A stretch of 64,000 nucleotides of DNA, taken from assembly GCA_016292045.1 (NCBI GenBank), contig JAEEZX010000053.1, forward strand, positions 1-64,000. The letters run 5' to 3'. The translations under genes were made by a program, and so were the position numbers. Below the pieces are notes generated by a model. The model made no database searches. It saw only the letters and a list, made by a program, of their open reading frames with translations, and was not told the origin of the DNA. Shown here piece after piece: positions 50,866 to 60,974 of the stretch. Positions within the stretch are counted from its first letter, which is position 1. Each line of letters starts with the position of its first letter. Origin of the DNA: Bacteroidaceae bacterium. Its GTDB lineage: Bacteria; Bacteroidota; Bacteroidia; Bacteroidales; Bacteroidaceae.

Positions 50866-53800
50866 CAGTAGAGACCCGGGAAGCGTGAGCTGTAAAGGTT
50901 GAACATCTCGTCAAACTCCTGTGTGCGTGAGGAGTGGGCACGCTCCATGATGTCGATGGCATTGTTCATATAGTAGAGAGCCACCATAATCTCATGGTTG
51001 GAAAGGCGCTGCATGTGAGGCGACATGTTGGCATACCAGCGGAGATACTCACCGCAGGTGGCAGCCACCTTCTCGCAGATGTCGGAGGCCTTCTTGAAGT
51101 CGCCGCAGAAGGTCCACACGGTGGCGAGGTCGAGCGAACCGCTGTTGAAGGAATGGGGCACGGTGGTCTCGGGGATAGCCGCTTCAGCCTTCTCCACCAC
51201 CTTGCGCGCGCGTTCCATATCTCCATCCTCCGCCAGCGACATGGCAAGTGTGGCAAAGAGACGGCGGTGTGTCCAGCACATACGCATTACGGTTTCATCG
51301 AGGTAGATGTCGGGATTGTCGAGACCTCCGAAGCGGAACTTCGTCATCAGATTCTCATACATGCGGTCTACGTCGATGTTGCGACCGGTCTCCTCCGTGT
51401 TCCAGGGGGTGATGCGGTTGGCCAGACCCTCCTGCACGAAATTGCGGCCGAGATGACCGAAATTGTCGCTTCCGACGGTGATTGCCACATAGAGAGGACG
51501 CTCCCAGTTGCAGCGGGCCAGCATCTCGTACATCATCATTTCGCTCTTGTAGACGGCACGCTTGCCTTCGAGCGAAATCACCATCTTGTCGGGGATGCTG
51601 TCGCCGGCCATCATCATGCCGCTGCGCCTGACGGCCTCCTTGTCGATGGTGAGCACCATGCTGTCGGTGGGGAACACCTGAAGGTCGGGATTATCGCTGA
51701 GAATCCAGTGCTCCATGATGTTTGACAGTTCGTAGGGGTCGTCGCCCAGCATTGCGTGCATAGCCACGGGGTCGGACTCATAGTATTTGATTGCCTGCTC
51801 CAAGAGACCCGGACGCACGGGAATACCCTCGCGGGTGCCGCTGACGTAGTCGATACGTTTCCACGAAATGGGCACTGAGGGCGAATCGTAGGCGGGACGC
51901 TTCATCTGGTCGATATACCAGTCGGTCTGCAGATAAGAGAGGTTGCAGACGCGGGCATCGGTGCGTATGCCTTCCGTCTCCTGACAATACCACAGGGGGA
52001 AGGTGTCGTTGTCGCCGTTGGTGAAGATGATGGGATAGCCCTTCTCAGGCAGCGACATGAGATAGTTCTGACCGAAATCACGGCAGGTGTAGCGGCCGGA
52101 GCGGTCGTGGTCGTCCCACGTCTGCGAAGCCATCTGAACGGGAATCAGCACAGCCAGGCAGCTGACGAGAGCAGCAAAACGCTCGTTCTTGAGAGGACGG
52201 GAGAGCAGTTCCTTGAGGCCTGCCACACCAAGGCCGCACCAGATGGCGAAGGCATAGAACGAACCGGCATAGGCGTAGTCGCGCTCACGCGGCTGCATAG
52301 GCGTCTGGTTGAGGTATATCACGATGGCAAGGCCTGTCATGAAGAAAAGGAAGAACACCACCCAGAACTGCTTCACACCTTCGGGCACGAGGTCGGGATT
52401 CTTCTCCTCGCCCTTGCGGTAGACCTGCCAGAAGAAGCCGATGAGACCGAGAATAAGGGGCAGGCAGTAGAAGACGTTGTGTCCCTTGTTGGCCTTGAGG
52501 TCGGAGGGCATCAGCGACTGGTCGCCCAGGCGCAGGTTGTCGATGAAGGGAATGCCCGTGAGCCAGTTGCCGTGCTCGGGCTCGCCGTTGCCCTGAAGGT
52601 CGTTCTGGCGGCCGGCGAAGTTCCACATGAAGTAGCGCCAGTACATGAAGTTGAGCTGGTAGGAGATGAAAAAGCGGAGATTATCCCACTGCGTGGGCAT
52701 CTTCACCGTGATGTGTTCGCCGCAGCGCTCGGCAGACACATTGTAGCCCTTCACGCCGCCCAGCCAGTCCTCGTAGGCTTTGGCATGACGGTCGGAATAC
52801 ATGCGGGGGAAGAGCATGTTCTGGCCGTAGACGTAGTCGATGTTGTAGCGCTGTATCTCGTAGCGGTCGGGTTCGTCGGCAGATTTCTTCTCCTTGCGCT
52901 GATAGACGGGAGCGCCCTTCGTGGAAACGGGAGTGCAGTAGTTGCCCTCGGGTTTGAGGAGCACCTGCGAGTTGTACGCCTGTCCGTAGAGCAGGGGACG
53001 GTCGCCGTACTGCTCACGACCCAGATACTGACCCAGCGTGAAGATATCCTCGGGAGAGTTCTGGTCCATCGGGGTGTTGGCTGTGGAGCGTATCACGATG
53101 ACGGCGTAAGAGGAATAACCTATCATCAGCATCAGCATGCAGAGCAGCGAGGTGTTCATGACGCGTGTGGTGACCCACATCTTGCCGTCCTTGCCGCGAT
53201 GCTGGAGCAGCACATAGAGCAGGCCGAGCACGATGACACCGACGAAAACGCTGGTGAGACCGTAGCTGTAGAACGGTATGCCGAGCAAGCCGACGGAGAG
53301 CAGATACGATATGTTCATGCGTATGCGGCTCTTCTCCTGATGCGTCTCCCAGATAGCCCACAGAATGACTGCGACGAGGAGGGCGATATAGACCACAAGA
53401 CCGGTGTTGAAGGGGAAGTTGAGAGTGTTGACAAACAGCAGTTCGAACCAGCCGCCCACCTTAACGATGCCGGGCACTACGCCGTAGAGCACAGCTGCCA
53501 CGAGAAGGAAGCTCACGAAGAGGGCGATGAGGCTCCCCTTGAGCGTTGCCACAGCGGTCTTCTTATAATAGAAGATGAGCACCAGGGCGGGCAGACAGAG
53601 CAGGTTGAGCAGGTGAACACCGATGGAGAGGCCCGTGAGGTATGCAATGAGGATGAGATAGCGGTCGGAACCGGCCTCGTCGGCATGGTCCTCCCACTTG
53701 AGCATCAACCAGAACACCACTGCTGTGAACAGCGAGGAATAGGCATACACCTCACCCTCTACGGCAGAATACCAGAAGGTGTCGGAGAAACAGTATATCA

Positions 53801-54185
53801 ATGCACCAGTGAGCGCAGAAGCCTCAACGGTGATGCACTGCGTGAGAGTCTTTACCTCACCGCCTTCGCCCACCAGCTTGCGCGCCAGATGGCTGATGCT
53901 CCAGAAGAGGAACAGAATGCAGAGCGCAGAGAAGAGGGCACTCATGATGTTGACCATGTAGGCCACGAGGGTGGGGTCGTTGACAAACTGCGTGAAGAGG
54001 TTTGCCGTGAGCATGAAGAACGGTGCCCCTGGGGGATGACCCACCTCCAGTTTGAATGCCGTAGTGATGAACTCGGGGCAGTCCCAGAAGCTTGCCGTAG
54101 GCTCCACCGTCGAGCAGTAGGTGAAAGCGGCAACGGCAAAGGTCAGCCACCCCATGAGTGTGTCGATGAGTTTGAAGTTTTTCAT
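50865..54185 (-). CDS. DUF2723 polytopic membrane protein (glycosyltransferase-like)
   Basis: A 1106-residue inner-membrane protein. The conserved DUF2723 start is EPTASFWDCPEFITTAFKLE then VGHPPGAPFFMLTANLF; about a dozen hydrophobic segments follow (roughly residues 10-400 and 580-680), and the C-terminal third is soluble with helical, TPR-like sequence. DUF2723 proteins resemble PMT/GT-C glycosyltransferases, in Bacteroidota a likely O-glycosylation or envelope-glycan enzyme, which is inference here. It overlaps the YqaA-like gene by 4 bp and the deacetylase by 1 bp. Confidence 0.85.
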   Translation of the reverse strand: MKNFKLIDTLMGWLTFAVAAFTYCSTVEPTASFWDCPEFITTAFKLEVGHPPGAPFFMLTANLFTQFVNDPTLVAYMVNIMSALFSALCILFLFWSISHLARKLVGEGGEVKTLTQCITVEASALTGALIYCFSDTFWYSAVEGEVYAYSSLFTAVVFWLMLKWEDHADEAGSDRYLILIAYLTGLSIGVHLLNLLCLPALVLIFYYKKTAVATLKGSLIALFVSFLLVAAVLYGVVPGIVKVGGWFELLFVNTLNFPFNTGLVVYIALLVAVILWAIWETHQEKSRIRMNISYLLSVGLLGIPFYSYGLTSVFVGVIVLGLLYVLLQHRGKDGKMWVTTRVMNTSLLCMLMLMIGYSSYAVIVIRSTANTPMDQNSPEDIFTLGQYLGREQYGDRPLLYGQAYNSQVLLKPEGNYCTPVSTKGAPVYQRKEKKSADEPDRYEIQRYNIDYVYGQNMLFPRMYSDRHAKAYEDWLGGVKGYNVSAERCGEHITVKMPTQWDNLRFFISYQLNFMYWRYFMWNFAGRQNDLQGNGEPEHGNWLTGIPFIDNLRLGDQSLMPSDLKANKGHNVFYCLPLILGLIGFFWQVYRKGEEKNPDLVPEGVKQFWVVFFLFFMTGLAIVIYLNQTPMQPRERDYAYAGSFYAFAIWCGLGVAGLKELLSRPLKNERFAALVSCLAVLIPVQMASQTWDDHDRSGRYTCRDFGQNYLMSLPEKGYPIIFTNGDNDTFPLWYCQETEGIRTDARVCNLSYLQTDWYIDQMKRPAYDSPSVPISWKRIDYVSGTREGIPVRPGLLEQAIKYYESDPVAMHAMLGDDPYELSNIMEHWILSDNPDLQVFPTDSMVLTIDKEAVRRSGMMMAGDSIPDKMVISLEGKRAVYKSEMMMYEMLARCNWERPLYVAITVGSDNFGHLGRNFVQEGLANRITPWNTEETGRNIDVDRMYENLMTKFRFGGLDNPDIYLDETVMRMCWTHRRLFATLAMSLAEDGDMERARKVVEKAEAAIPETTVPHSFNSGSLDLATVWTFCGDFKKASDICEKVAATCGEYLRWYANMSPHMQRLSNHEIMVALYYMNNAIDIMERAHSSRTQEFDEMFNLYSSRFPGLY

Positions 54186-54631
54186 ATTGCAGAAACAAAC
54201 ATTATAAGTATTGCATAGCGAACAGCCTTACCGATGGTGATGGATACGGCTGTGATATATGGATTGGCACGCATGAATCCGAGTGTGACGGACAGCACGC
54301 TGCCGAAGACAGGAAGAAAACACAGGGAACCGACCCAGGCGCCCCGTCCCTGAAGCCAGCGTTGCATACGCTCCACCTTCTCGCGCTTCACATGGGTATA
54401 GCGCTCTATCCACTCCATGCGGCCGAGAGTGCCGAGGCCGTAGTTGAACATGCTGCCCAGCGAGTTGCCCGCTGTGGCAGACAGGAACAGCGGCCAGGGT
54501 TCCAGCCCGGCAAGCAACAGGGCCACCACCACAGTCTCGCTGGAGAAGGGGAAGATGCTGCCGGCAAGGAAAGCGCTTACCGTCATGCCCCAATAGCCGT
54601 ATTGTATGAGAAAATCTATGACACTTTCCAT
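54182..54631 (-). CDS. YqaA/DedA-family membrane protein
   Basis: A 149-residue SNARE-associated (VTT) protein with four or five hydrophobic segments: YGYWGMTVSAFLAGSIFPFS, GNSLGSMFNYGLGTLGRM and AWVGSLCFLPVFGSVLSVTL. The short form without the C-terminal cytosolic part is the YqaA type. Family members flip or transport lipids, or act in membrane homeostasis. It overlaps the adjacent membrane-protein gene by 16 bp at its start. Confidence 0.85.
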   Translation of the reverse strand: MESVIDFLIQYGYWGMTVSAFLAGSIFPFSSETVVVALLLAGLEPWPLFLSATAGNSLGSMFNYGLGTLGRMEWIERYTHVKREKVERMQRWLQGRGAWVGSLCFLPVFGSVLSVTLGFMRANPYITAVSITIGKAVRYAILIMFVSAI

Positions 54632-55323
54632 GTGGTAGACCTTTTGTACAGAAGCCGTGAGAGGCTCACAGCGAGTCCTCCGATGAGAGAGGAATAATGC
54701 TGCGGGAAGATGAGAAGCAGCAGCCAGAGGGCGATGCTGTCGTACACCTCGATGTTTGTGAGCAGACGCTCACGTATCTTGTACCTGTAGCGAGTCTTGA
54801 AGAAATGGCGTGTTCCGAATATTCCTATGAGGGTGAACGTCAGCCATGTGATAATCTGCCACACGGACAAGCTGAGGATGTATTCCAGAAAATACGTGAA
54901 GGGGTAGGCAGATGTAGCGATGACCAGCAGCATCGGTTTGGCTGTGAAGGCGTAGCGAACAGAGTCGAAATACACGTAGTTGCCGAGATAAATGCTGATG
55001 CCCGTGATGGCGGCGTACGGTAACAAAATACCCATGAAACCGGCCCAAAAGCTGCGCCACGTGAGATTGAGCATCACCACACCGAGATAAAACAGGAAGA
55101 AGGGAACGAGAAGCAACAGCCAAGGCGTTGCAATGCATGCCAGGCCCAGAAAGAAGAAGGCATGGAAAGTGTCTACGACGGGCTGCTCTATCTTGTAGCA
55201 CATCCTGAGTGAGAGGTGTGCCATAAGTATCGCACCGGCGGTGAACAGCGTCAACCAAAGACTCTCGCTCCCGGTGAGAGCGAGGACAATCATCAATATG
55301 GTTATAGCGGCACTCAGCAACAT
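54616..55323 (-). CDS. Polytopic membrane protein of unknown function (possibly DUF6427)
   Basis: A 235-residue protein with six or more hydrophobic helices throughout (LLSAAITILMIVLALTG, TPWLLLLVPFFLFYLGVVML, FWAGFMGILLPYAAITGISI, IITWLTFTLIGIFGT). It is placed between purD and the YqaA-like gene, as the DUF6427-type proteins are in related genomes, but I am not sure of that assignment. ATG at 55323, 17 bp after the purD stop. Confidence 0.6.
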   Translation of the reverse strand: MLLSAAITILMIVLALTGSESLWLTLFTAGAILMAHLSLRMCYKIEQPVVDTFHAFFFLGLACIATPWLLLLVPFFLFYLGVVMLNLTWRSFWAGFMGILLPYAAITGISIYLGNYVYFDSVRYAFTAKPMLLVIATSAYPFTYFLEYILSLSVWQIITWLTFTLIGIFGTRHFFKTRYRYKIRERLLTNIEVYDSIALWLLLLIFPQHYSSLIGGLAVSLSRLLYKRSTTWKVS

Positions 55324-55340
55324 GTGCAAGACTTATTCAC

Positions 55341-56627
55341 TTAAAATTGCCTGAGCAGGTCCTGTCCGATATCGTGACGGAAATATCTGCCCTCGAACTC
55401 AATCTTTACAGCTTCCGCCATACTCTTCTTAAGAGCCTCTGCCTGCGTGGCGCCATAAGACGAAACGGCGATGACACGACCGCCGGCAGTCACCGTCTTG
55501 CCGTCCTTCACTGCCGTACCGGCATGGAACACGACAGAGTCGGGATTGGTGATGTCACGGACCCCCGTTATCTCATATCCTTTCTGGTAAGCACCTGGAT
55601 AACCGCCCGACACCAGCATCACACATACTGCGCTGCGCTCGTCGAACTCCAGAGTGCGCTCTGCGAGATTGCCCTCTGCCACACCTTCCAGAAGATCCAC
55701 AAGGTCGCTCTTTATGCGGAGCATCACTGTCTCTGTCTCAGGATCACCCATGCGGCAGTTGTATTCAATCACCTTGGGGTCGCCGTTTACATTGATGAGG
55801 CCGAAGAAAATGAAACCCTTGTAGCAGATTCCCTCTGCGGCAAGTCCTTCCACCGTAGGACGGATGATACGTGTTTCCACCTTTTCCATCCACTCCTTCG
55901 TGGCAAACGGTACGGGAGACACACTTCCCATACCACCGGTATTCAGGCCCGTATCGCCTTCACCGATGCGCTTGTAGTCCTTTGCCTCAGGAAGAATCTT
56001 GTAGTTTTTACCGTCGGTGAGCACGAAGACGGAGCACTCTATGCCGCTCATGAACTCCTCGATGACCACTCTGGAAGAAGCCCCGCCGAACATGCCGGAA
56101 AGCATTTCCTCGAGCTCCTTCTCCGCCTCCTCAATGGTGGGAAGAATCAGCACTCCCTTGCCTGCACAAAGACCGTCGGCCTTGAGCACGTAGGGAGCGT
56201 TCAATGTGCGCAGGAAAGCCTTTCCCTCTGCCAGAGTCTCACCCGTGAAGGTGCGGTATGCTGCTGTGGGGATGTTGTGACGGAGCATGAAAGCTTTGGC
56301 GAAATCCTTGGAGCCTTCCAAGACAGCACCGGCCTTGGAAGGACCGATGACAGGCACACGGCACAACTCGGGGTCGGCCTTGAAAAAGTCGTAGATGCCC
56401 TTCACCAGAGGATCCTCCGGACCCACCACCACCATTCCGATGCCGTTCTGCAGTGTGAACTCGCGTATTGCATTGAAATCATCGGCTTTTATGGGGACAT
56501 TTTCTCCGCACCCGATGGTTCCGGCATTGCCTGGAGCAATGTACAGTTTTTCACATTTTGGACTCTGGCTGATTTTCCAAGCCATAGCGTGCTCGCGACC
56601 GCCGCTGCCTAAAAGTAGAATCTTCAT
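55341..56627 (-). CDS. purD: Phosphoribosylamine--glycine ligase
   Basis: A 428-residue ATP-grasp enzyme for the second step of de novo purine synthesis. Start [49 protein letters not shown] and FNCR-like [20 protein letters not shown] signatures. Length is normal. Its start overlaps the peptidase stop by 4 bp (ATGA). Confidence 0.95.
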   Translation of the reverse strand: MKILLLGSGGREHAMAWKISQSPKCEKLYIAPGNAGTIGCGENVPIKADDFNAIREFTLQNGIGMVVVGPEDPLVKGIYDFFKADPELCRVPVIGPSKAGAVLEGSKDFAKAFMLRHNIPTAAYRTFTGETLAEGKAFLRTLNAPYVLKADGLCAGKGVLILPTIEEAEKELEEMLSGMFGGASSRVVIEEFMSGIECSVFVLTDGKNYKILPEAKDYKRIGEGDTGLNTGGMGSVSPVPFATKEWMEKVETRIIRPTVEGLAAEGICYKGFIFFGLINVNGDPKVIEYNCRMGDPETETVMLRIKSDLVDLLEGVAEGNLAERTLEFDERSAVCVMLVSGGYPGAYQKGYEITGVRDITNPDSVVFHAGTAVKDGKTVTAGGRVIAVSSYGATQAEALKKSMAEAVKIEFEGRYFRHDIGQDLLRQF

Positions 56628-58585
56628 TTTAAGTAGTCTTCAAAGTATCTTGTAATACGTTCATGCAAATGTATCCGGTCCTTGCCGAACATGTTGTGCT
56701 CGTCACCGGGATAGACAAAGTAATCGGGCTGTGTGCCCACATCAATACACTTCCTGATGAATGACAGGGCGTGCTGAGGCACCACCACAGGATCCACACC
56801 TCCGATGATTATCTCGAGGCGTCCCTTCAGTTGGTCGGCACGCTCCTTGAGGTCGCACTTCTTGTAACCCTCGGGATTCGACTGCGGAGTGCCCATATAG
56901 CGCTCTCCGTACATCACCTCGTAGTATTTCCAGTCGATGACCGGTCCTCCGGCCACTCCCACCTTGAACACCTCGGGGTAAGTGAGCATGAGATTGATGG
57001 TCATATATCCCCCATAGCTCCAACCGTGCACACCGATGCGGTCGGCATCCACGCAGGGGAGCGTTTTCAGGAACTTCACACCTTCCATCTGATCCTCCCT
57101 CTCCACGATGCCCAACTGGTGGAATGTGACCTGCTCGAAATCTCTTCCGCGCCATTCCGCACCGCGATTGTCGAGCACAAATATCAGATAACCCTTCTGT
57201 GCCATGTAGATCTCCCAGCCGCGCATATCCCAATGCCATGAGGCATCCACATTGTGAAGATGGGGACCGCCGTAGACGTACACCACAGTGGGATAGCGTT
57301 TTGCGGGGTCGAAATCTACGGGTTTCACCATACGGTAGTAGAGATCCGTCCGTCCGTCGGCTGCCTTTATGCTTCCCGACGTTATCTCCGGCACATTATA
57401 TTCGCTCCAGGGATCTGCAGCCGTGAGCAGGTTCTTCTGTTTCCCGGTGGCGGTGTTGATGAGGTTGATACTGCGGGGCACATCGGGAGCCGTGTAGCAG
57501 TCCAGCGCCTGCGTTCCGTCCTCCGACAGCAGCACCTTGTAGTGAACACCCCGTTCATCACCCAGAACCGTCGTCTTTCCCTTCATATCCGCTGCATACA
57601 AGGTCTTCGTGCGAGGGTCGCCGGTGTTGGCAAGATAGATGACGGTCTTTTTCTTCTTGTTGAATCCCACGAGCTGCTGCACCACCCACGCTCCCTTAGT
57701 CAGTTGCACGGGTTCGGAGGGATTCTTCACATCGAGGATATAGAGATGATTATATCCGTCCTTCTGGCTCTGCATGACGGCCTTTGTGTCGTCCCAGGGC
57801 AGGAAAGAGAGGCCGGTCATGGGTTCCACATACTTTTCATGCGTCTCCTCATAGAGCGTAGAGAGCGGAGCTCCAGTCTCTGTGTCATATGCCACAAGGC
57901 GGAGATGGTTCTGCTCGCGGTTCAGGTGGAAGATGTAAAGCGTCTTGCCGTCTGGGCTCCACGAGAGGTTGGTGTGATATTCACCGCTTGTCTGAAGCCA
58001 CACCGTGCGCCCGTCATTCACTTTGTAGATACCCACCGTCACCACATGACTGGTTTCGCCCGCCATCGGATAGTGGCAGGTCTTCGTGGTGGCTATGCGT
58101 GTGGTGATGTCCACAAGCGGGAATTTGGGCACCATCGACTGATCCATGCGATAGAAGGCCAGTTGCTCACCGTCCTTGCTCCAGAATGTGCCCTTATAAA
58201 TCCCGAATTCATCGCGATGCACCGATGTGCCGTACACAATGTTCTCGGAATCGTCCGTACTGCCGTCGGTAGACACCTGAAGTGTCTTGCCCTCCTTGGT
58301 GATAACGAAGAGATTGCCCTTTACGGTGAAAGCCTTGTGACCGCTTTCCTTCGATTCGTCCACATTCTTCGCATCTTTCGGGAGACGTTCATCTTCAGCT
58401 TCTTCCTCCTTGCCCTCCAGCAATGTGTTGCCGCTCCAACGGTAATCGCGGTTTTCGGGCCGCAACTGCTCATAGGTGTCACCTCCGGGGAGAAGGTCGT
58501 CCAGCGTAAAAGGTTTCTGCGCCTCAGTCACGATGCTCAAAGCGAAGGCCACGGCCATTGCCGCCACGAGGTTTCTTATCGTCAT
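56624..58585 (-). CDS. S9 family prolyl oligopeptidase, dipeptidyl-peptidase IV type
   Basis: A 653-residue secreted serine peptidase. The signal peptide is [20 protein letters not shown]; a DPPIV beta-propeller occupies the first ~400 residues, and the alpha/beta-hydrolase domain has the nucleophile in [10 protein letters not shown] (Ser about residue 523), with the Asp and His in VDPVV and DEHNM near the end. DPP-IV removes X-Pro or X-Ala dipeptides from peptides. I chose the ATG at 58585. The open frame continues 130 codons upstream, but that part lies inside the repeat-rich end of the methyltransferase gene and is not protein-like. It overlaps that gene by 62 bp. Confidence 0.85.
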   Translation of the reverse strand: MTIRNLVAAMAVAFALSIVTEAQKPFTLDDLLPGGDTYEQLRPENRDYRWSGNTLLEGKEEEAEDERLPKDAKNVDESKESGHKAFTVKGNLFVITKEGKTLQVSTDGSTDDSENIVYGTSVHRDEFGIYKGTFWSKDGEQLAFYRMDQSMVPKFPLVDITTRIATTKTCHYPMAGETSHVVTVGIYKVNDGRTVWLQTSGEYHTNLSWSPDGKTLYIFHLNREQNHLRLVAYDTETGAPLSTLYEETHEKYVEPMTGLSFLPWDDTKAVMQSQKDGYNHLYILDVKNPSEPVQLTKGAWVVQQLVGFNKKKKTVIYLANTGDPRTKTLYAADMKGKTTVLGDERGVHYKVLLSEDGTQALDCYTAPDVPRSINLINTATGKQKNLLTAADPWSEYNVPEITSGSIKAADGRTDLYYRMVKPVDFDPAKRYPTVVYVYGGPHLHNVDASWHWDMRGWEIYMAQKGYLIFVLDNRGAEWRGRDFEQVTFHQLGIVEREDQMEGVKFLKTLPCVDADRIGVHGWSYGGYMTINLMLTYPEVFKVGVAGGPVIDWKYYEVMYGERYMGTPQSNPEGYKKCDLKERADQLKGRLEIIIGGVDPVVVPQHALSFIRKCIDVGTQPDYFVYPGDEHNMFGKDRIHLHERITRYFEDYLK

Positions 58586-60119
58586 AGTTCTTGCGTGGTT
58601 TTCTGTCTTTGTCGAACGGACGACGCCTGTCGTCATCGAAACGCTTGCGTGGACGCTCTCCGTCCTCGAAACGTCTGTGCGGTTTCTCGCCATCGTCAAA
58701 ACGTCTGCGTGGTTTCCTGTCGTCATCGTCAAAACGTCTGCGTGGTTTCCTGTCGTTATCGTCGAAACGTCTGCGTGGTTTCTCGTTATCGTCGAAACGT
58801 CTGCGTGGTTTCTCGCCATCGTCAAAACGTCTACGGGGTTTCTCGCCATCGTCAAAACGCCTGCGTGGGCGTTCTTCCTCCTGCTCTCCGATGCGCTCCT
58901 TGAATTCGCGGTGCTGCTTGAATTTTCTCTGGGCCATATCGCGACGGTCTTCCCTCGTCTTGATGTCGCCTCCACCGGCTCTCATGTCGTTGAATTTGCC
59001 GGAGAATATCTGGTATTTCCTCAGTTCGCATTCCAACGAACCGTTATAGAGAGGTATCCGTCTGGACGGTTTGAGACCGATTTCATCGAAGCACTCCTCG
59101 CGATAACTCAGTATCCAGGCTTCTCCGTCGGTGAAGTTGTGTTTGAGTTTAGTGCCGATGAGTTTGTAAAGTCCCAGCAGGTCGGGCGCAGAAATTCGCT
59201 CTCCATAAGGGGGATTGGTGATGAGAATACTCGGTTTGGCCGGAGTCTCAAAGTTCTTTATGTCGCGCTGTTCGATGGTTATCTCTTTCGAAAGTCCTGC
59301 GGCTTTCACGTTGCGCGTGGCGATTGCCACAGCATGCACGTTGATGTCGTAGCCGTAGATGTGGTGGTTGAAGGGTCGTTCATCGGAGTCGTCGTTGTAA
59401 ACACGCTCGAAGAGTTCCCGGTCGAAATCAGACCACTTCTCAAAGGCGAATTCCGAACGGAACACACCCGGTGAGATGCCTCTCGCAATGAGAGCCGCTT
59501 CGATGGGGAAAGTGCCGGAACCGCACATCGGGTCGATGAAGTCGCACTCGCCTCTCCATCCGGTCATAAGGATTATGCCGGCTGCCAGTACTTCATTGAG
59601 CGGAGCCTCCACCTGTTCCGCACGATAGCCGCGGCGGTGCAGACTCTCTCCGGAAGAATCAAGAGCCAGAGTGCAGTCGTATTCGGCCACATGGATGTGC
59701 AGTTGCAGGTCGGGATTTTTGAGACGTATGTTGGGACGGTCGCCCGTTTTTTCACGCATCTGGTCCACAATGGCATCCTTCACCTTGTAGGCCACCATCT
59801 TGGAGTGGCGGAATTCGCTGGAATATACCACGCTGTCCACAGCGAATGTGGTGCGGTTGGTGAGGTATTGCGTCCAGTCGATACTCTTCACCGCATCATA
59901 CACCTCGTCTGCCGTCTTGGCATGGAAATGCATAATGGGCTTGAGGATGCGTATTGCCGTGCGAAGCTGTATGTTGGCACGATACATCATCTCCTTGTCG
60001 CCGGTGAAGGCCACCATGCGACGTCCGATCTCTATGTTGTTGGCTCCCAGATGAGTGAGCTCTTCGGCCAACACGTTTTCCAACCCCTGAAGGGTTTTTG
60101 CTATAAGTTCAAATTCCAT
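58524..60119 (-). CDS. THUMP-domain RNA methyltransferase with repetitive Arg/Asp tail
   Basis: A 531-residue protein. Residues 1-380 are a THUMP domain plus an RlmL/RlmKL-type N2-guanine methyltransferase, with the SAM motif CDFIDPMCGSGTFPIEAALI and the catalytic ITNPPYGERI. The remaining 150 residues are a tail of repeats of the ten-residue unit (E/D)KPRRRFDD(G/N/D) and variants (nucleotides about 58600-58870), which looks like an RNA-binding disordered tail. Its target is likely 23S rRNA by family similarity. It overlaps cysE by 11 bp and the S9 peptidase gene by 62 bp. Confidence 0.88.
   Translation of the reverse strand: MEFELIAKTLQGLENVLAEELTHLGANNIEIGRRMVAFTGDKEMMYRANIQLRTAIRILKPIMHFHAKTADEVYDAVKSIDWTQYLTNRTTFAVDSVVYSSEFRHSKMVAYKVKDAIVDQMREKTGDRPNIRLKNPDLQLHIHVAEYDCTLALDSSGESLHRRGYRAEQVEAPLNEVLAAGIILMTGWRGECDFIDPMCGSGTFPIEAALIARGISPGVFRSEFAFEKWSDFDRELFERVYNDDSDERPFNHHIYGYDINVHAVAIATRNVKAAGLSKEITIEQRDIKNFETPAKPSILITNPPYGERISAPDLLGLYKLIGTKLKHNFTDGEAWILSYREECFDEIGLKPSRRIPLYNGSLECELRKYQIFSGKFNDMRAGGGDIKTREDRRDMAQRKFKQHREFKERIGEQEEERPRRRFDDGEKPRRRFDDGEKPRRRFDDNEKPRRRFDDNDRKPRRRFDDDDRKPRRRFDDGEKPHRRFEDGERPRKRFDDDRRRPFDKDRKPRKNYDDKKPRGGNGRGLRFEHRD
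58600..58870 (-). repeat. In-frame tandem repeats coding the Arg/Asp-rich tail
   Basis: A 30-nt unit (with 33- to 36-nt variants) repeats eight or nine times within the methyltransferase gene, encoding KPRRRFDD(G/N/D)(E/D). All six frames stay open over it, which produces long spurious frames on both strands. It is prone to slippage, which would change tail length. Confidence 0.8.
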
Positions 60120-60849
60120 TTGGCAAGCGTTGTGTCAGTATCTGTCCCGGTTGTGTACTCTCCGTCACCCACAGATTGCCGCCGATGGATGTTCCTTTGG
60201 CTATAGTGATGCGTCCCAGCACTGTGGCGTTGGAGTATATGATGACATTGTCTTCGATAATCGGATGGCGGGGGATGCCCTTGATGGGATGTCCGTTCTC
60301 GTCAAGAGGGAAACTCTTTGCTCCCAGCGTCACACCCTGGTATATCTTTACATTGTTGCCGATGATACATGTGGCACCAATCACCACACCTGTACCGTGG
60401 TCGATGGCAAAATGATGTCCAATCTGTGCTGCGGGATGTATGTCGATGCCGGTTTCCGAGTGAGCCATCTCTGTGATGATACGCGGAATGAGCTTCACCC
60501 CAAGAAGAAGCAGGCTGTGTGCCACACGATAGTTGGTAAGGGCTTTGATGGCGGGATAGCATACAATCACTTCGTCCGTACTCTCTGCTGCGGGGTCTCC
60601 GTTGTATACAGCTTCAGCATCATACTCCAGCATCTGTTTGATTTCCGGAAGCGACTGCATAAACCGCTCCACGATGTCGGCATCTATCTGCCGCTGCAGC
60701 AGGGTCCGGATGCGCTGCAGTTTCAGTTCCGTCTCGTCGCAACGGATACCACTCACGCTGTAGAATTCGGGGAAGAATACCGAGCGGCACAGGTCCACCA
60801 TCTCGCGTATAGCTGGTAGCGACGGGCATTTCATTGTTGTTTTTACCAT
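60109..60849 (-). CDS. cysE: Serine O-acetyltransferase
   Basis: A 246-residue acetyltransferase for cysteine synthesis. The C-terminal left-handed beta-helix has HPAAQIGHHFAIDHGTGVVI, GATCIIGNNVKIYQGVTLGA and NATVLGRITIAKGTSIGGNL, with the conserved Asp/His in AIDHGTG. The N-terminal helical domain is of the longer, EpsC-like bacterial type. First gene of the minus-strand operon; promoter box at 60871-60878. Confidence 0.92.
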   Translation of the reverse strand: MVKTTMKCPSLPAIREMVDLCRSVFFPEFYSVSGIRCDETELKLQRIRTLLQRQIDADIVERFMQSLPEIKQMLEYDAEAVYNGDPAAESTDEVIVCYPAIKALTNYRVAHSLLLLGVKLIPRIITEMAHSETGIDIHPAAQIGHHFAIDHGTGVVIGATCIIGNNVKIYQGVTLGAKSFPLDENGHPIKGIPRHPIIEDNVIIYSNATVLGRITIAKGTSIGGNLWVTESTQPGQILTQRLPNGI

Positions 60850-60870
60850 ATAATAATGCTAATTCGGCCG

Positions 60871-60878
60871 CAAATTTA
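60871..60878 (-). promoter_or_regulatory. -7 promoter box of cysE
   Basis: Minus strand reads TAAATTTG (TAnnTTTG), 21 bp upstream of the ATG. Confidence 0.6.
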
Positions 60879-60919
60879 CTGCTTTTCCCTGATATGGAGG
60901 ACAAAAAGCCCCGTTCACT

Positions 60920-60950
60920 TTTGCCTTTTCACTTTAATTTTGTACTTTTG
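60920..60950 (+). promoter_or_regulatory. Full Bacteroidota promoter of the COG0523 gene
   Basis: TTTG at 60920-60923, a 19-nt spacer, and TACTTTTG at 60943-60950 match the consensus TTTG-N19-TAnnTTTG exactly. The ATG is 24 nt further. Confidence 0.8.
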
Positions 60951-60974
60951 CACCCGAATTAAGGATTTGTAACT

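Noticed and set aside
57254..58903. Long plus-strand frames with repeated Arg/Ser/Phe words opposite the DPP-IV and methyltransferase genes
   Set aside because: They come from the tandem repeat that keeps all frames open. No homologous protein is expected.
58586..58975. 130-codon N-terminal extension of the DPP-IV gene
   Set aside because: It reads the methyltransferase repeats out of frame; the signal peptide at 58585 marks the true start.
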